Origin: DATIXJ01 sp963714795
GTDB taxonomy: Bacteria; Bacteroidota; Ignavibacteria; UBA10030; SZUA-254
Direction of reading: 5' to 3'
Assembly: GCA_963714795.1 (NCBI GenBank)
Contig: CAVQPS010000010.1
Location: forward strand, 124,001 to 188,000
DNA length: 64,000 bases
In this document: piece after piece, positions 1 to 8,422 of the stretch
How positions within the stretch are numbered: the stretch's first letter is position 1
How the letters are laid out: each line of letters starts with the position of its first letter
Position numbers and translations under genes: made by a program
The notes under the pieces: generated by a model
Databases searched by the model: none
The model's input: only the letters and a program-made list of their open reading frames with translations
What the model was told of the DNA's origin: nothing

Positions 1-1943
1 TCAATTCCGATCTGAAAAGGATCGAACAAAAATTTGCTCGAAATATACAAAAGGTTTCGCGGACGATATTTCAGGATTTCTCCGGTCTCGACGTTCTTCG
101 GATAAACATATGTGTAACCGATGGCCGTTATCCATTGATGCTGAATATTCAAGGTCGAGGAAATTTCCGTCCCAATAATGCTTGCGCGTGTCACATTTTG
201 AAATTGGACAGTACCATTCGCACCGAACGCCGGTTCGATCATATCCCACAATTCATTTCGAAACAAAGCAATATCGAGCATCAGATTTTCATTGATAACA
301 TGCGAACCGCCGAGTTCGTACGACCAGCTTCGCTCCGGCTGGAGGGCAGGGTTGGGAGAAATGATAATACCGCCTGCTTCCGTGGTCGTATAAATTTCTG
401 CAATCGACGGAGTACGGAATCCGCTGCCGATCGAAGCGCGAAACGACGTAGCCGGTTCCGGATGGTACGTCACGCCGATTTTCGGATTGAATTGATGTGC
501 ACTTTCCAAACCGGAAATTGTCTGAAAATCATATCTGCCGCCGAGCGTCCATCGCAATTCTTCGGCAAGAGCTATTTCATCCTGTACATAAACAGCACCA
601 CCGTGCGCAGTGTGATTACCGAAAATCGTTTCAGCGGAAACATTATTCAGCGTTCCGGAAATTCCGCCGGTAAGAAAATTTCCGTCGGCAATATTCATGT
701 TCAACTGAATCTCTCCGACAAGAAAATCCGATATCGAACTGCTTCCGGACGAATCTGCCGGCGTCGGAAGATTATCATCCCAATGAGAATGAAACCAACT
801 GATGCCGGTGGTTATGTACAATGTCGATGCAAAAAAATATTTATGGCTGACACCGAGATTCCACCGGGTCGATTGAATCCGGTCGTTCAAATCGGCATCT
901 TGCGGCTGAAGTGCCTGATCAAGGTCTTTCCAGTACAAAAAATTTCCCCGGTGCTGATCGAGTATGCTGAACGAAACTGCGATAGACTGAAAGGGAGAAA
1001 TGTCGTAGCCGAGTCGCGCCCAACCGTTCCACCGTTTCCAAAAATCATTTTCCTTATAGCCGTCGTCCAGCGTCCGGCTGCCGCCGACAGAAAGTGAAAA
1101 CTGATCAAACCGCTGGCTGTGTGTAAATGAAAGTCCGCCGAGCGTGCGAGCATCGCTCGTCCATTGCCAGGAAGAATATTTCGGTAGCTGATAGAAACCG
1201 CCGTACGTCCGAACAATCGTTTCCGGCTGATCGCTTGCCCGTTTGGTGATGATATTGATGACGCCGCCGAGAGCGCTCGATCCGTACAAGGCCGAACCGG
1301 CACCTTTGACTATTTCGATACGTTCGATCTGATCGGGCGGAATACTTTCCCAGATAATTTCCCCCGTGTCGCCGCTGATAAACGGAAGTCCATCGATAAG
1401 AATGAGAACACGCGTCCCGACCCCGTAGCTGAAGCCTGTTGAGCCGCGAATATTGACCTGACCGCGTGTAATGCTCACCCCCGGCACATATTTGAGGGCA
1501 TCATCGACAGTCACTGTATTTCGATACGCAAGCGCCTGATTGTCGATGATACTCATACTGACCGGAACGTCTTCCAGACTTTGCTCATGCCTGCTGGCAG
1601 TAATGACAACCGGTTCAGTTTGAACTGCCGCCGGTTCAAGAACGACGGTAAGATTTTCACGATCCGTTCGGACAAGCACATCGGGAACAAATTGACGCTT
1701 AAATCCGATCATCGAAATGATGAGATCATGTTTGCCGTTCGGAATATTCTGCAAAGCAAAATGCCCGCGGCTGTCGGTCATCGCTCCGAGAACTGTCCCT
1801 TCAAGAAGAACATTCGCTCCAAACACCGGTCGTTGATCCTCCGAACTGATCACAGTTCCTTTGATCGTATTCAAAACGGTTTGTGCAAACAGACCTTCGA
1901 CCATCACACAAAAAAATATGAGCGTTAAGAATATTCTTTGCAT
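1..1943 (-). CDS. TonB-dependent outer-membrane receptor (partial, C-terminus beyond window)
   Basis: Translating the minus strand from the ATG at 1941-1943 gives an uninterrupted frame of 647 codons that runs off the left edge. The product starts with a signal peptide (MQRIFLTLIFFCVMVEGLFA), followed by a carboxypeptidase-regulatory-like beta domain (about residues 25-105: GTVISSEDQRPVFGANV, GHFALQNIPNGKHDL) and a plug domain (VVITASRHEQSLEDVPVS, YVPGVSITRGQVNIRGSTG, DGLPFISGD, YGSSALGGVINIITKRAS). The rest shows beta-barrel features such as FRTPSIAEIY and NPALQPERSWSYELG. It should import a scarce ligand (siderophore, cobalamin or similar) across the outer membrane using TonB energy. The ligand cannot be told. 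It begins one base after the stop of the lipoprotein gene upstream, so the two are almost certainly cotranscribed. The last barrel strands lie outside the window. Confidence 0.93.
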   Translation of the reverse strand, partial: MQRIFLTLIFFCVMVEGLFAQTVLNTIKGTVISSEDQRPVFGANVLLEGTVLGAMTDSRGHFALQNIPNGKHDLIISMIGFKRQFVPDVLVRTDRENLTVVLEPAAVQTEPVVITASRHEQSLEDVPVSMSIIDNQALAYRNTVTVDDALKYVPGVSITRGQVNIRGSTGFSYGVGTRVLILIDGLPFISGDTGEIIWESIPPDQIERIEIVKGAGSALYGSSALGGVINIITKRASDQPETIVRTYGGFYQLPKYSSWQWTSDARTLGGLSFTHSQRFDQFSLSVGGSRTLDDGYKENDFWKRWNGWARLGYDISPFQSIAVSFSILDQHRGNFLYWKDLDQALQPQDADLNDRIQSTRWNLGVSHKYFFASTLYITTGISWFHSHWDDNLPTPADSSGSSSISDFLVGEIQLNMNIADGNFLTGGISGTLNNVSAETIFGNHTAHGGAVYVQDEIALAEELRWTLGGRYDFQTISGLESAHQFNPKIGVTYHPEPATSFRASIGSGFRTPSIAEIYTTTEAGGIIISPNPALQPERSWSYELGGSHVINENLMLDIALFRNELWDMIEPAFGANGTVQFQNVTRASIIGTEISSTLNIQHQWITAIGYTYVYPKNVETGEILKYRPRNLLYISSKFLFDPFQIGI

Positions 1944-1944
1944 G

Positions 1945-2430
1945 TTATAACGGCTGCGGAGGAATGTTATTGAAATCGACAAAGACATTGATTCCGCTGA
2001 CGATCGAATCGGCGGGAACAGTCACCGAATCGGGATTCACGGATTCTCCTACAGCATGATACACACCGACGACCCGCCAGTCTTGTTCGATGTTCGGACC
2101 GAATTGCTGTGCAACGCCGATATAAACATATTTACCCGGTGTAAGAATCAATGTGTAGGCAATGGAATCTGCTCCGTACGGTGTCAACGAACTCGTAAAT
2201 TTCGCCTTGCCCTGCAAAACTTCATTGATAAGATTCGAAGAGGGAGGATTTCCTAAAGCGGCGAGCCGCAAATCGACCACGCTATCCGCCGGTGGCCAAT
2301 GGCTGAAATATACGAATCCGCTAATGCCGCTTGGAGGAATGGATACAGATACCGGTGCGAGCCCCTGGTCGCATGAGACAAAGTACATTAGAACAAGAAC
2401 AAACAATATTCCGATGCCGGTTCGGTGCAC
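1945..2430 (-). CDS. Small exported lipoprotein paired with the TonB receptor
   Basis: The protein has about 161 residues. Its hydrophobic N-terminus ends in a lipobox (MYFVSC), followed by a beta-rich domain of roughly 130 residues that contains SGISGFVYFSHWPPADS and YTLILTPGKYVYIGVAQQFG. I chose the GTG at 2428-2430 because it places HRTGIGILFVLVLMYFVSC as a proper signal peptide. The upstream ATG in the same frame (2586) would add about 50 non-signal-like residues and overlap the divergent gene. No clear Shine-Dalgarno sequence precedes the GTG, so the start is uncertain. No named family is recognised. Its position directly before the receptor, mirrored by a second lipoprotein-receptor pair at 22592-25730, suggests a surface or periplasmic accessory to ligand uptake. 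Confidence 0.7.
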   Translation of the reverse strand: MHRTGIGILFVLVLMYFVSCDQGLAPVSVSIPPSGISGFVYFSHWPPADSVVDLRLAALGNPPSSNLINEVLQGKAKFTSSLTPYGADSIAYTLILTPGKYVYIGVAQQFGPNIEQDWRVVGVYHAVGESVNPDSVTVPADSIVSGINVFVDFNNIPPQPL

Positions 2431-2576
2431 AATTTTACGTTGATTAGAATGAAAATTCTTGAACGTAAGATAAAAAAGGCGGGATTGAAATGCAACGAGT
2501 GATTTCAATATGGAATTTTCAAAATTAAATAGTATATTTTCAGCCGTTGAGGTCACCGCACCAATCACATGATGAT

Positions 2577-3497
2577 ATGAGACCAATTACTGTCGTTTTC
2601 TTTCTAACCATAGGATGTTTTTTCGGATGTCATTCCGTTAACAGGAATAACCGGATGGATTTCCGGGAAACGCATCCATCCCATATCGAGGTTATTGATC
2701 GCGGCGGAGAAAAGGTCTTTCAAATCGATGACAGAATAAAAGACGTCGTCGATACAATTCAATGGAATTCCGGAGCAGGGTACGTCGCTGTTATGGATAT
2801 CCCTTCGCATTTTTTTATTAACCCCGGCAGAATTCTTATCTGCAATCTCGGCAGCGGTTCGATTGCCCGGAATTATGCTCGCGCAGGATGGACGATAGAT
2901 GTCGCAGAACCGGACTCGTCCCTCATATCCATAGTTAAAAAAAATTTCCCAACCGGTATCGTTGATTCTGCTGTATCATGTGATGACGGAAGAAATTATC
3001 TCACCTCACATCCGGCCAAATTCGATATCATTTTGATTGACGCTATTGCGCCGGCACAATTGCCCACGGAATTATTGACAAAAGAATTTTTTGTGTTGAC
3101 AGCCGAACACATTTCTGAGGATGGAATGGTAGGTGTTGCCGTCGAATCGGTCGGATGGACCGATGCCATTGTACAATCGTTATGCGCAACACTCAAGGAA
3201 GTGTACAAGAATGTTACTGTTCTTCCGATCGCGGAACCTCCCGATCAATTCGGAAGCATCGTTATTCTCGCAACAAATTCCAATAACAATATCGTTCGCG
3301 ATCCGAGCCGGAATACATCTCTCGATCCCGACTGGCGATACAGTTCCGAATATCAAAAAACTCACGCGTGGGATAATCATTTTACCCCGAAAATCGTCAA
3401 CAGAACTATCCTGACCGACGGTTTTAATCGTTACGATACAATGTTTACCAAATTAATTGATTCGGCGAGAGCGAAGAGAAAAGTCACCATACCATAA
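2577..3497 (+). CDS. Spermidine-synthase-like Rossmann protein with lipoprotein signal
   Basis: The 306-residue product has a class I SAM-type nucleotide-binding fold. Motif I appears as ILICNLGSGSIARNYA with an acidic residue at the end of strand 2 (VAEPDSS). CDDGRNYL and FDIILIDAIAP follow the pattern of spermidine synthases and fused MFS/spermidine-synthase proteins, and LPTELLTKEFF is also typical of that group. The chosen ATG is the second in frame. It gives MRPITVVFFLTIGCFFGC, which looks like a lipoprotein signal peptide and is unusual for an enzyme that would need cytosolic S-adenosylmethionine. If the signal is real the protein sits outside the cytoplasm, where the canonical reaction is doubtful. 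It is divergent from the TonB-receptor operon and convergent with the next gene, 17 bp away. Fold assignment is good, function is open. Confidence 0.72.
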   Translation: MRPITVVFFLTIGCFFGCHSVNRNNRMDFRETHPSHIEVIDRGGEKVFQIDDRIKDVVDTIQWNSGAGYVAVMDIPSHFFINPGRILICNLGSGSIARNYARAGWTIDVAEPDSSLISIVKKNFPTGIVDSAVSCDDGRNYLTSHPAKFDIILIDAIAPAQLPTELLTKEFFVLTAEHISEDGMVGVAVESVGWTDAIVQSLCATLKEVYKNVTVLPIAEPPDQFGSIVILATNSNNNIVRDPSRNTSLDPDWRYSSEYQKTHAWDNHFTPKIVNRTILTDGFNRYDTMFTKLIDSARAKRKVTIP

Positions 3498-3514
3498 TCC
3501 GGCACGGCTTCCCA

Positions 3515-3841
3515 CTAGGCGGGTGTGTCCTTTGTCAGAGGTTTAATTTCTCCCGTTTCTTCAAGACGAACCGCACAATTGTCAATCATTGCGGGAATCT
3601 TTTTTTCCAGTTCGGGAGTTTTTTTCTTTACCATGACAGTAATACACGGCGTTCCGTTTTCCAGCCGGCCGATATACACACCGACAACACCGGGATTTGC
3701 CATCAACTCCTGTTCATGAGCTTCTTTCACTGCATTAATGTCAACAGCATCAGTCTTCATATTTTCCTTTTTTGCATCCTCACAATCGAAAAGCAATGCC
3801 GACACAATTATACACAGATACAGAAATATTTTCGATGTCAT
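3515..3841 (-). CDS. Small lipoprotein resembling the N-terminal domain of the neighbouring protease
   Basis: The product has 108 residues. MTSKIFLYLCIIVSALLFDC is a signal peptide ending at a candidate lipid-modified Cys. This start is preferred over a longer frame from 3928, which would overlap the protease gene and precede the signal peptide with junk. The mature part (HEQELMANPGVVGVYIG, then ITVMVKKKTPELEKKIP and VRLEETGEIKPL) matches by eye the protease pre-domain (SSWMQNNNVVGTAVTN, IAIVLYLENAPPEKG, VVTEVTGKFLP): same order, same spacing and the same closing V-x-x-x-TGxI/F pattern. It may be a stand-alone copy of that domain, acting in trans as inhibitor, chaperone or decoy. That role is inference. 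It follows the protease gene after a terminator-like hairpin. Confidence 0.7.
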   Translation of the reverse strand: MTSKIFLYLCIIVSALLFDCEDAKKENMKTDAVDINAVKEAHEQELMANPGVVGVYIGRLENGTPCITVMVKKKTPELEKKIPAMIDNCAVRLEETGEIKPLTKDTPA

Positions 3842-3868
3842 AGAAGTATGTCCGATCACAAATAAAAA

Positions 3869-3894
3869 GCCCGCCTCACAATCCTGAAGCGGGC
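3869..3894 (-). terminator. Rho-independent terminator after the protease gene
   Basis: On the minus strand GCCCGC and GCGGGC form a six-pair stem with a 14-nt loop, and TTTTTATTT follows. It lies between the protease stop and the start of the small lipoprotein gene, so the small gene is expressed either by read-through or from its own promoter. Confidence 0.7.
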
Positions 3895-3917
3895 AAGAAA
3901 AAATCTTTCGACAATAT

Positions 3918-5036
3918 TTATTTTCCAACCATTGTTGCGCCGGCCCATGTCAGCACATCGTTGATCGGGTTCGCAACAGCAGTCGTCGAACTGCCGGCAA
4001 ATAAAAGTCCGATCGCTCTCGGATTCGCAGCAGCATCTTCCACCATCAGCGACCCGGAATCACCGCTATTCAAAAAACTGGAGCCGTTGTTTTTAACAAT
4101 AATTTGGCCGGTAAATGTTTTTGTAAACGCAACGCCGCCGGCACATTCATTTTCATATTGAACAACGATCGTGGCATTGAGTCCTGTTATGCTACTTCGT
4201 GTAAGCCCGGTTGTGCGGCCGCTTTTCTTGACAGCCACACCAATCGCGGGGGGTCGTGTCGTGGCGGAAATAGTTCCAATGTCAAGAATATAACCGTCTG
4301 TACGAACCATCCCGGAAATGACCTGAGCATATCCTGCATCGACATTTGCCTTCGGCAGGCTGCCGGAACCGGTCAGGGTCGCAACATTCTGGGCATTGTT
4401 CGCGTTACAACCGATGTCCACCATTCCCGGTTGAATCACCGGATCTCCGGCCGTTGCAACACGTTTATTGCCTCCGGAAACAATATCACCCCAGAACACA
4501 TGATAATTGCTCAAGACATATTGCGTCGTTCCCTTTTGAATAAGCGATCCCAGTGTACCGCTGCAGCAATAACCGTTCGCCAGATCGTACCGCCAACCAC
4601 CGGATGTCCCAAGTTGAATCGGCGGAGCCTGCTTCGTCTGATGGGTTGAAGGAGCACTCATCGGTAAAAACTTTCCGGTCACTTCAGTTACCACCGGAAC
4701 TCCTTCCACAACAGAAGGAACAACCGAGTAAACAACATTTCCCTTTTCCGGAGGAGCATTTTCCAGATACAAGACAATTGCAATCCTGCCATCATCCGTG
4801 TTTGTTACTGCCGTCCCAACAACATTGTTATTTTGCATCCACGAAGAAGTGTAACGATTTTGCACATCCATCGCTTGCTGAACAAGAGGATCATCCGTTG
4901 CGATGCCGATCGAATTCTGACCCGCATGAGATGCCGATGGTGTAACGGAATTTTGTTCTTGTTGCTGATTACAGGAGACCAAAAAGAATGTCGCAAAAAC
5001 AATAACAAGTACAACGGATTTATAGAAATATTGCAT
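3918..5036 (-). CDS. Trypsin-like serine endopeptidase, lipoprotein
   Basis: The product has 372 residues. A lipoprotein signal peptide ends at Cys22 (FFLVSC). A pre-domain covers about residues 45-125 and a chymotrypsin-fold protease domain about 140-372. The likely catalytic triad is His179 (LSNYHVF), Asp233 (NVDAGYA) and Ser327 (SGDSGSLM). The ATG at 5036 is preceded by GGAGGGG at a good distance. The frame extends upstream to 5114, but those codons overlap the -35 element. It is probably anchored in the outer or inner membrane facing the periplasm or surface, where it cuts proteins. The pre-domain shares its pattern with the small protein encoded just downstream. It has its own promoter and terminator. 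Confidence 0.88.
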   Translation of the reverse strand: MQYFYKSVVLVIVFATFFLVSCNQQQEQNSVTPSASHAGQNSIGIATDDPLVQQAMDVQNRYTSSWMQNNNVVGTAVTNTDDGRIAIVLYLENAPPEKGNVVYSVVPSVVEGVPVVTEVTGKFLPMSAPSTHQTKQAPPIQLGTSGGWRYDLANGYCCSGTLGSLIQKGTTQYVLSNYHVFWGDIVSGGNKRVATAGDPVIQPGMVDIGCNANNAQNVATLTGSGSLPKANVDAGYAQVISGMVRTDGYILDIGTISATTRPPAIGVAVKKSGRTTGLTRSSITGLNATIVVQYENECAGGVAFTKTFTGQIIVKNNGSSFLNSGDSGSLMVEDAAANPRAIGLLFAGSSTTAVANPINDVLTWAGATMVGK

Positions 5037-5085
5037 AACAACCCCTCCATGTTTTGTTGAGAAAAATCGGGTCAGTAAGTTTTTA

Positions 5086-5114
5086 ACGATACGAAATTTC
5101 ATAATGGATGTCAA
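5086..5114 (-). promoter_or_regulatory. Sigma-70-type promoter of the lipoprotein protease gene
   Basis: On the minus strand TTGACA (5109-5114) and TATCGT (5086-5091) are 17 bp apart. Transcription would start near 5080 and give a leader of about 45 nt that contains the strong GGAGG site. Confidence 0.5.
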
Positions 5115-5144
5115 GATATTTGTAGAAATTCCGCTCTTTGGGCA

Positions 5145-7253
5145 TCATTTTACGATACTTCCCTCCGGAATATCCCGATCGAGGGCGAGAATCGTAAGAT
5201 TTCCATCTTTCGTCGATGCCGCAAGAAGCATACCTTGTGAATCCTGCCCCATTAATTTCGCCGGGGCAAGGTTCGCGACCACAATGATTTTTTTACCGAC
5301 CAGTTCCTCCGGTTTGTAATGTTGTGCGATACCGGCAATCACTTGCCGCTGTTCCGAACCGAGTGAGATTTGAAGTTTCAATAATTTTTCCGATTTCGGC
5401 ACTCGCTCGGCGGAAAGAACTTTAGCAACACGCAAATCGACCTGCTTGAAATTATCGATCGTGATCATCGGTTTGATTTCCGGCACGGACGACACAGGTA
5501 CTTCCTGTTTCGGCAATTGACGAAGGTGTTTCTCGATCGCTTCATCTTCAATTTTTGCAAATAAGATAGCCGGAGTACCGAGCAGATGGCCTTCTTTCAA
5601 AAATCGAATGCCGGTATTTTCCCATCCGGCTTCCGCAGGAGTGCTAGTAAGATTCAGCATGGTCCAAATCTTTGAAGATGCAAATGGCAATACCGGCTCA
5701 ATGAGAATGGCAAGCGAGCGAATCGTTTGCAGGCAGAGATCGATCGTCAAAGCGCATCGTTCCGGATTCTCTTTTATCATTTTCCACGGTTCATGATCGT
5801 TAAAATATTTATTCGCAAACCGGGCCAGGTTCATCACCGTCGTCATTCCGTCGCGGAACCGATATTCTTCAAAACTGCGGGCGGCAGCGGCGGCTGTTTC
5901 GGTAATTTCTATTAACAATCGATCATCGGTTGTTCCTTCACCTCTGGAAAATAATGCATCAAAATTTGGAACCGACGGCACTTTGCCGTTAAAATTCCGC
6001 TGGGCGAATGTCAAAGTCCTGTTGATAAAATTCCCGAGGATATCCGCCAGTTCATTGTTATGACGGGCCTGAAATTCTTTCCAGGTAAAATCGGCATCAC
6101 GCGATTCGGGAAGATTCATCGTCAGCATATATCGAAGAGAATCAGCTGGAAACTCATCAAGAAAATCATCGACATCAATTCCCCAGCCTCGGCTTTTGGA
6201 AAATTTCTGCCCTTCGAAATTCAAGAATTCATTGGCCGGAACATTTTCCGGAAGGATATATTTCGCCGGTGAAACATCATTCCATGCCATCAGCATGGCC
6301 GGAAATACGATACAATGAAAGACGACATTATCCTTTCCGATAAACGCGACGTACTTCGTCGAAGGATCCTGCCAGTATTCTTTCCATCGATCCGGTTGAC
6401 CGATATGCGCTGCCCATTCTTTTGTCGAGGAAATATAGCCGAGAACGGCATCGAACCAAACGTACAAAACTTTCTTTTCAAATCCCGGAAGAGGGACATT
6501 CACGCCCCACGATAAATCCCTGGTGACTGCCCGATCTTTCAATCCTTCTTTAAACCATCCGCGGCAATATTGCAAAACATTTTCTTTCCATCCATCACGA
6601 TCATCAGCACTATCGATATATGCTTGTAACCGATCTTGAAATTTTCCTAACGGAAAATAGAGATGTTTTGTTTCGCGAACGGTCGGGGTTTCACCGGTAA
6701 TTTTACTGCGCGGGTTTTTCAATTCCAGGGAATCGAGAAACGTACCGCATTTTTCGCACTGGTCGCCGCGGGCATCGGGATTCCCGCACACGGGGCATGT
6801 TCCTTCGACATAGCGGTCGGGCAGGAACATCTTCGCTTTTTCATCATAAAGCTGTTTATCACTTTTCTCCTTCAAAATGCCCGATCGGTAGAGTGTCAGA
6901 AAAAATTCTGAGGCAGTTTCATGATGAATCGGCAATGAGGTACGTGAATAATTGTCGAAGCTCATGCCGAATTTTTCAAACGCACGTTTATTGAGCGCAT
7001 GATATCGATCCACAACGGCTTGCGGTGTCGTTCGTTCCTGATCAGCCGTAATGGTAATCGCAACGCCATGTTCATCGGATCCGCACAAAAAAACCACGTC
7101 ACGTTTCATCGACCGCTGAAAGCGAACATAAATATCCGCCGGAAGATACGCACCCGCAAGATGGCCGAGGTGAATTTTACCGTTGGCATACGGCAATGCG
7201 GCGGTTACGAGGATACGTTTGAATGTTGTGGTCACGAAAATCCTTTCAATCAC
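5145..7253 (-). CDS. metG: Methionyl-tRNA synthetase
   Basis: This 702-residue enzyme charges tRNA-Met with methionine. The class I signature HLGH is at residues 28-31 (KIHLGHLAGAY) and the KMSKS-type loop reads GQKFSKSRGW. The connective peptide holds a zinc knuckle (CPVCG...CEKCG). The last 110 or so residues (DLRVAKVLSAERVPKSEKLL) form the EMAP-II/Trbp111-like tRNA-binding domain found in dimeric bacterial MetRS. The start codon is a GTG whose last bases overlap the TGA of the preceding holB gene (GTGA), which supports translational coupling. It is the last gene of the bamA-like/holB/metG operon. Length and domain order are normal. Confidence 0.97.
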   Translation of the reverse strand: MIERIFVTTTFKRILVTAALPYANGKIHLGHLAGAYLPADIYVRFQRSMKRDVVFLCGSDEHGVAITITADQERTTPQAVVDRYHALNKRAFEKFGMSFDNYSRTSLPIHHETASEFFLTLYRSGILKEKSDKQLYDEKAKMFLPDRYVEGTCPVCGNPDARGDQCEKCGTFLDSLELKNPRSKITGETPTVRETKHLYFPLGKFQDRLQAYIDSADDRDGWKENVLQYCRGWFKEGLKDRAVTRDLSWGVNVPLPGFEKKVLYVWFDAVLGYISSTKEWAAHIGQPDRWKEYWQDPSTKYVAFIGKDNVVFHCIVFPAMLMAWNDVSPAKYILPENVPANEFLNFEGQKFSKSRGWGIDVDDFLDEFPADSLRYMLTMNLPESRDADFTWKEFQARHNNELADILGNFINRTLTFAQRNFNGKVPSVPNFDALFSRGEGTTDDRLLIEITETAAAAARSFEEYRFRDGMTTVMNLARFANKYFNDHEPWKMIKENPERCALTIDLCLQTIRSLAILIEPVLPFASSKIWTMLNLTSTPAEAGWENTGIRFLKEGHLLGTPAILFAKIEDEAIEKHLRQLPKQEVPVSSVPEIKPMITIDNFKQVDLRVAKVLSAERVPKSEKLLKLQISLGSEQRQVIAGIAQHYKPEELVGKKIIVVANLAPAKLMGQDSQGMLLAASTKDGNLTILALDRDIPEGSIVK

Positions 7254-8416
7254 GAAGATGTTGTTGCGTTCGCGGAAATTGAAGCTCTGTTCTTCACGTT
7301 CATCGTATCAATTGATCGCCGGAGCCGGAACGCAAGATCTATCAGAATAAGCGGAATATACACATTTTTATAAAGAAGTGAAATGGCCGTATCAATTGCG
7401 TTCAGAGCCCCGGCAAAATCGGCGGAAGGATATTTCCGGATGAATTTTTGAAGCGCATCCGCATCGTCGGACACCGTCGCTTCTTTCATTCCTGCCTGCA
7501 TGAGCATTGCATCCCGCAACCAATGTTGCATCAACTGGAGTACTTCATCAATTTCCTGTTTATCACGCTCGCCGACGAGACGCTCGATTTCTTCCAGAAG
7601 AGCGCTGCGCGGTTTCAGTAAAATTGTCCGCAACAATTCGACTGCCTCCGTTCTCCGTTCACCGAGAGATTCATGCAGATATTGCAGTGCTTTCGTATAA
7701 TTCCCTTTGGCCAATCTCGCAACGGTTCTGGCGACGGAGGGCTCACTATGTTCACGTTCAAGCAGGGCGGCTTCGATCGCATCATCACTCAATGCATCGA
7801 AACGGATCTGCTGGCAACGGGAAACGATCGTGGGCAACAGATCATCGGGACGAGATGTCGTCAGGATCAGTATCGTATCGGCCGGTGGCTCTTCCAGCGT
7901 CTTCAACAATGCATTCGATGCCGTGTCATTCATCGCTTCGGCATGAATGATCAGAAATATTTTTTTGCCGCGATCGATGGCAGTGAGTGCCGCTCCCCGG
8001 CGAATCTCCCGGATACTATTGACTTTTATTTCGGTGGCTTTCGGTATGATGATATCATGATACGGATTACCTGCTTTCAGTTTCACCTGTTCCCGCAGAA
8101 CGGCAATCTCTTCATCGGATAATTTCGCAAGAGGTGGATCGCCGGATACTTCATTTTTCCCCACCGGCAACGGAACAATGATATTCAGATTGGGATGCTG
8201 TAATGAATCAAATTTTTTACAGCTCGTGCATTTTCCACATGCCGCAGAAGTTCTCTGTTCGCAATTGAAAATTTTTGCCAGCTCGATTGCGGTAACCGAT
8301 TTCCCGACACCATCGGGTCCCGTGAATAAATATGCGTGAGCGATCCTGCCGTTGTCCAGCGATGCCTGCAAAATTTTCTTCACACGCTCTTGATGTATAA
8401 TTGTCTGCCAGCTCAT
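7250..8416 (-). CDS. holB: DNA polymerase III delta-prime subunit (clamp loader)
   Basis: The 388-residue AAA+ protein has a Walker A motif (GPDGVGKS), a zinc module with four Cys (C...CGKCTSC), a Walker B-like region ending in LLKTLEEPP and the SRC sensor-1 motif (IVSRCQQ). These identify the clamp-loader ATPase family. The gamma/tau subunit shares them, but the length, the Cys-rich insert and the pairing with metG favour delta-prime. It helps load the sliding clamp at primed DNA. The start is six bases after the end of the upstream Omp85 gene, and its stop overlaps the GTG of metG. Confidence 0.88.
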   Translation of the reverse strand: MSWQTIIHQERVKKILQASLDNGRIAHAYLFTGPDGVGKSVTAIELAKIFNCEQRTSAACGKCTSCKKFDSLQHPNLNIIVPLPVGKNEVSGDPPLAKLSDEEIAVLREQVKLKAGNPYHDIIIPKATEIKVNSIREIRRGAALTAIDRGKKIFLIIHAEAMNDTASNALLKTLEEPPADTILILTTSRPDDLLPTIVSRCQQIRFDALSDDAIEAALLEREHSEPSVARTVARLAKGNYTKALQYLHESLGERRTEAVELLRTILLKPRSALLEEIERLVGERDKQEIDEVLQLMQHWLRDAMLMQAGMKEATVSDDADALQKFIRKYPSADFAGALNAIDTAISLLYKNVYIPLILIDLAFRLRRSIDTMNVKNRASISANATTSS

Positions 8417-8422
8417 AAATTC

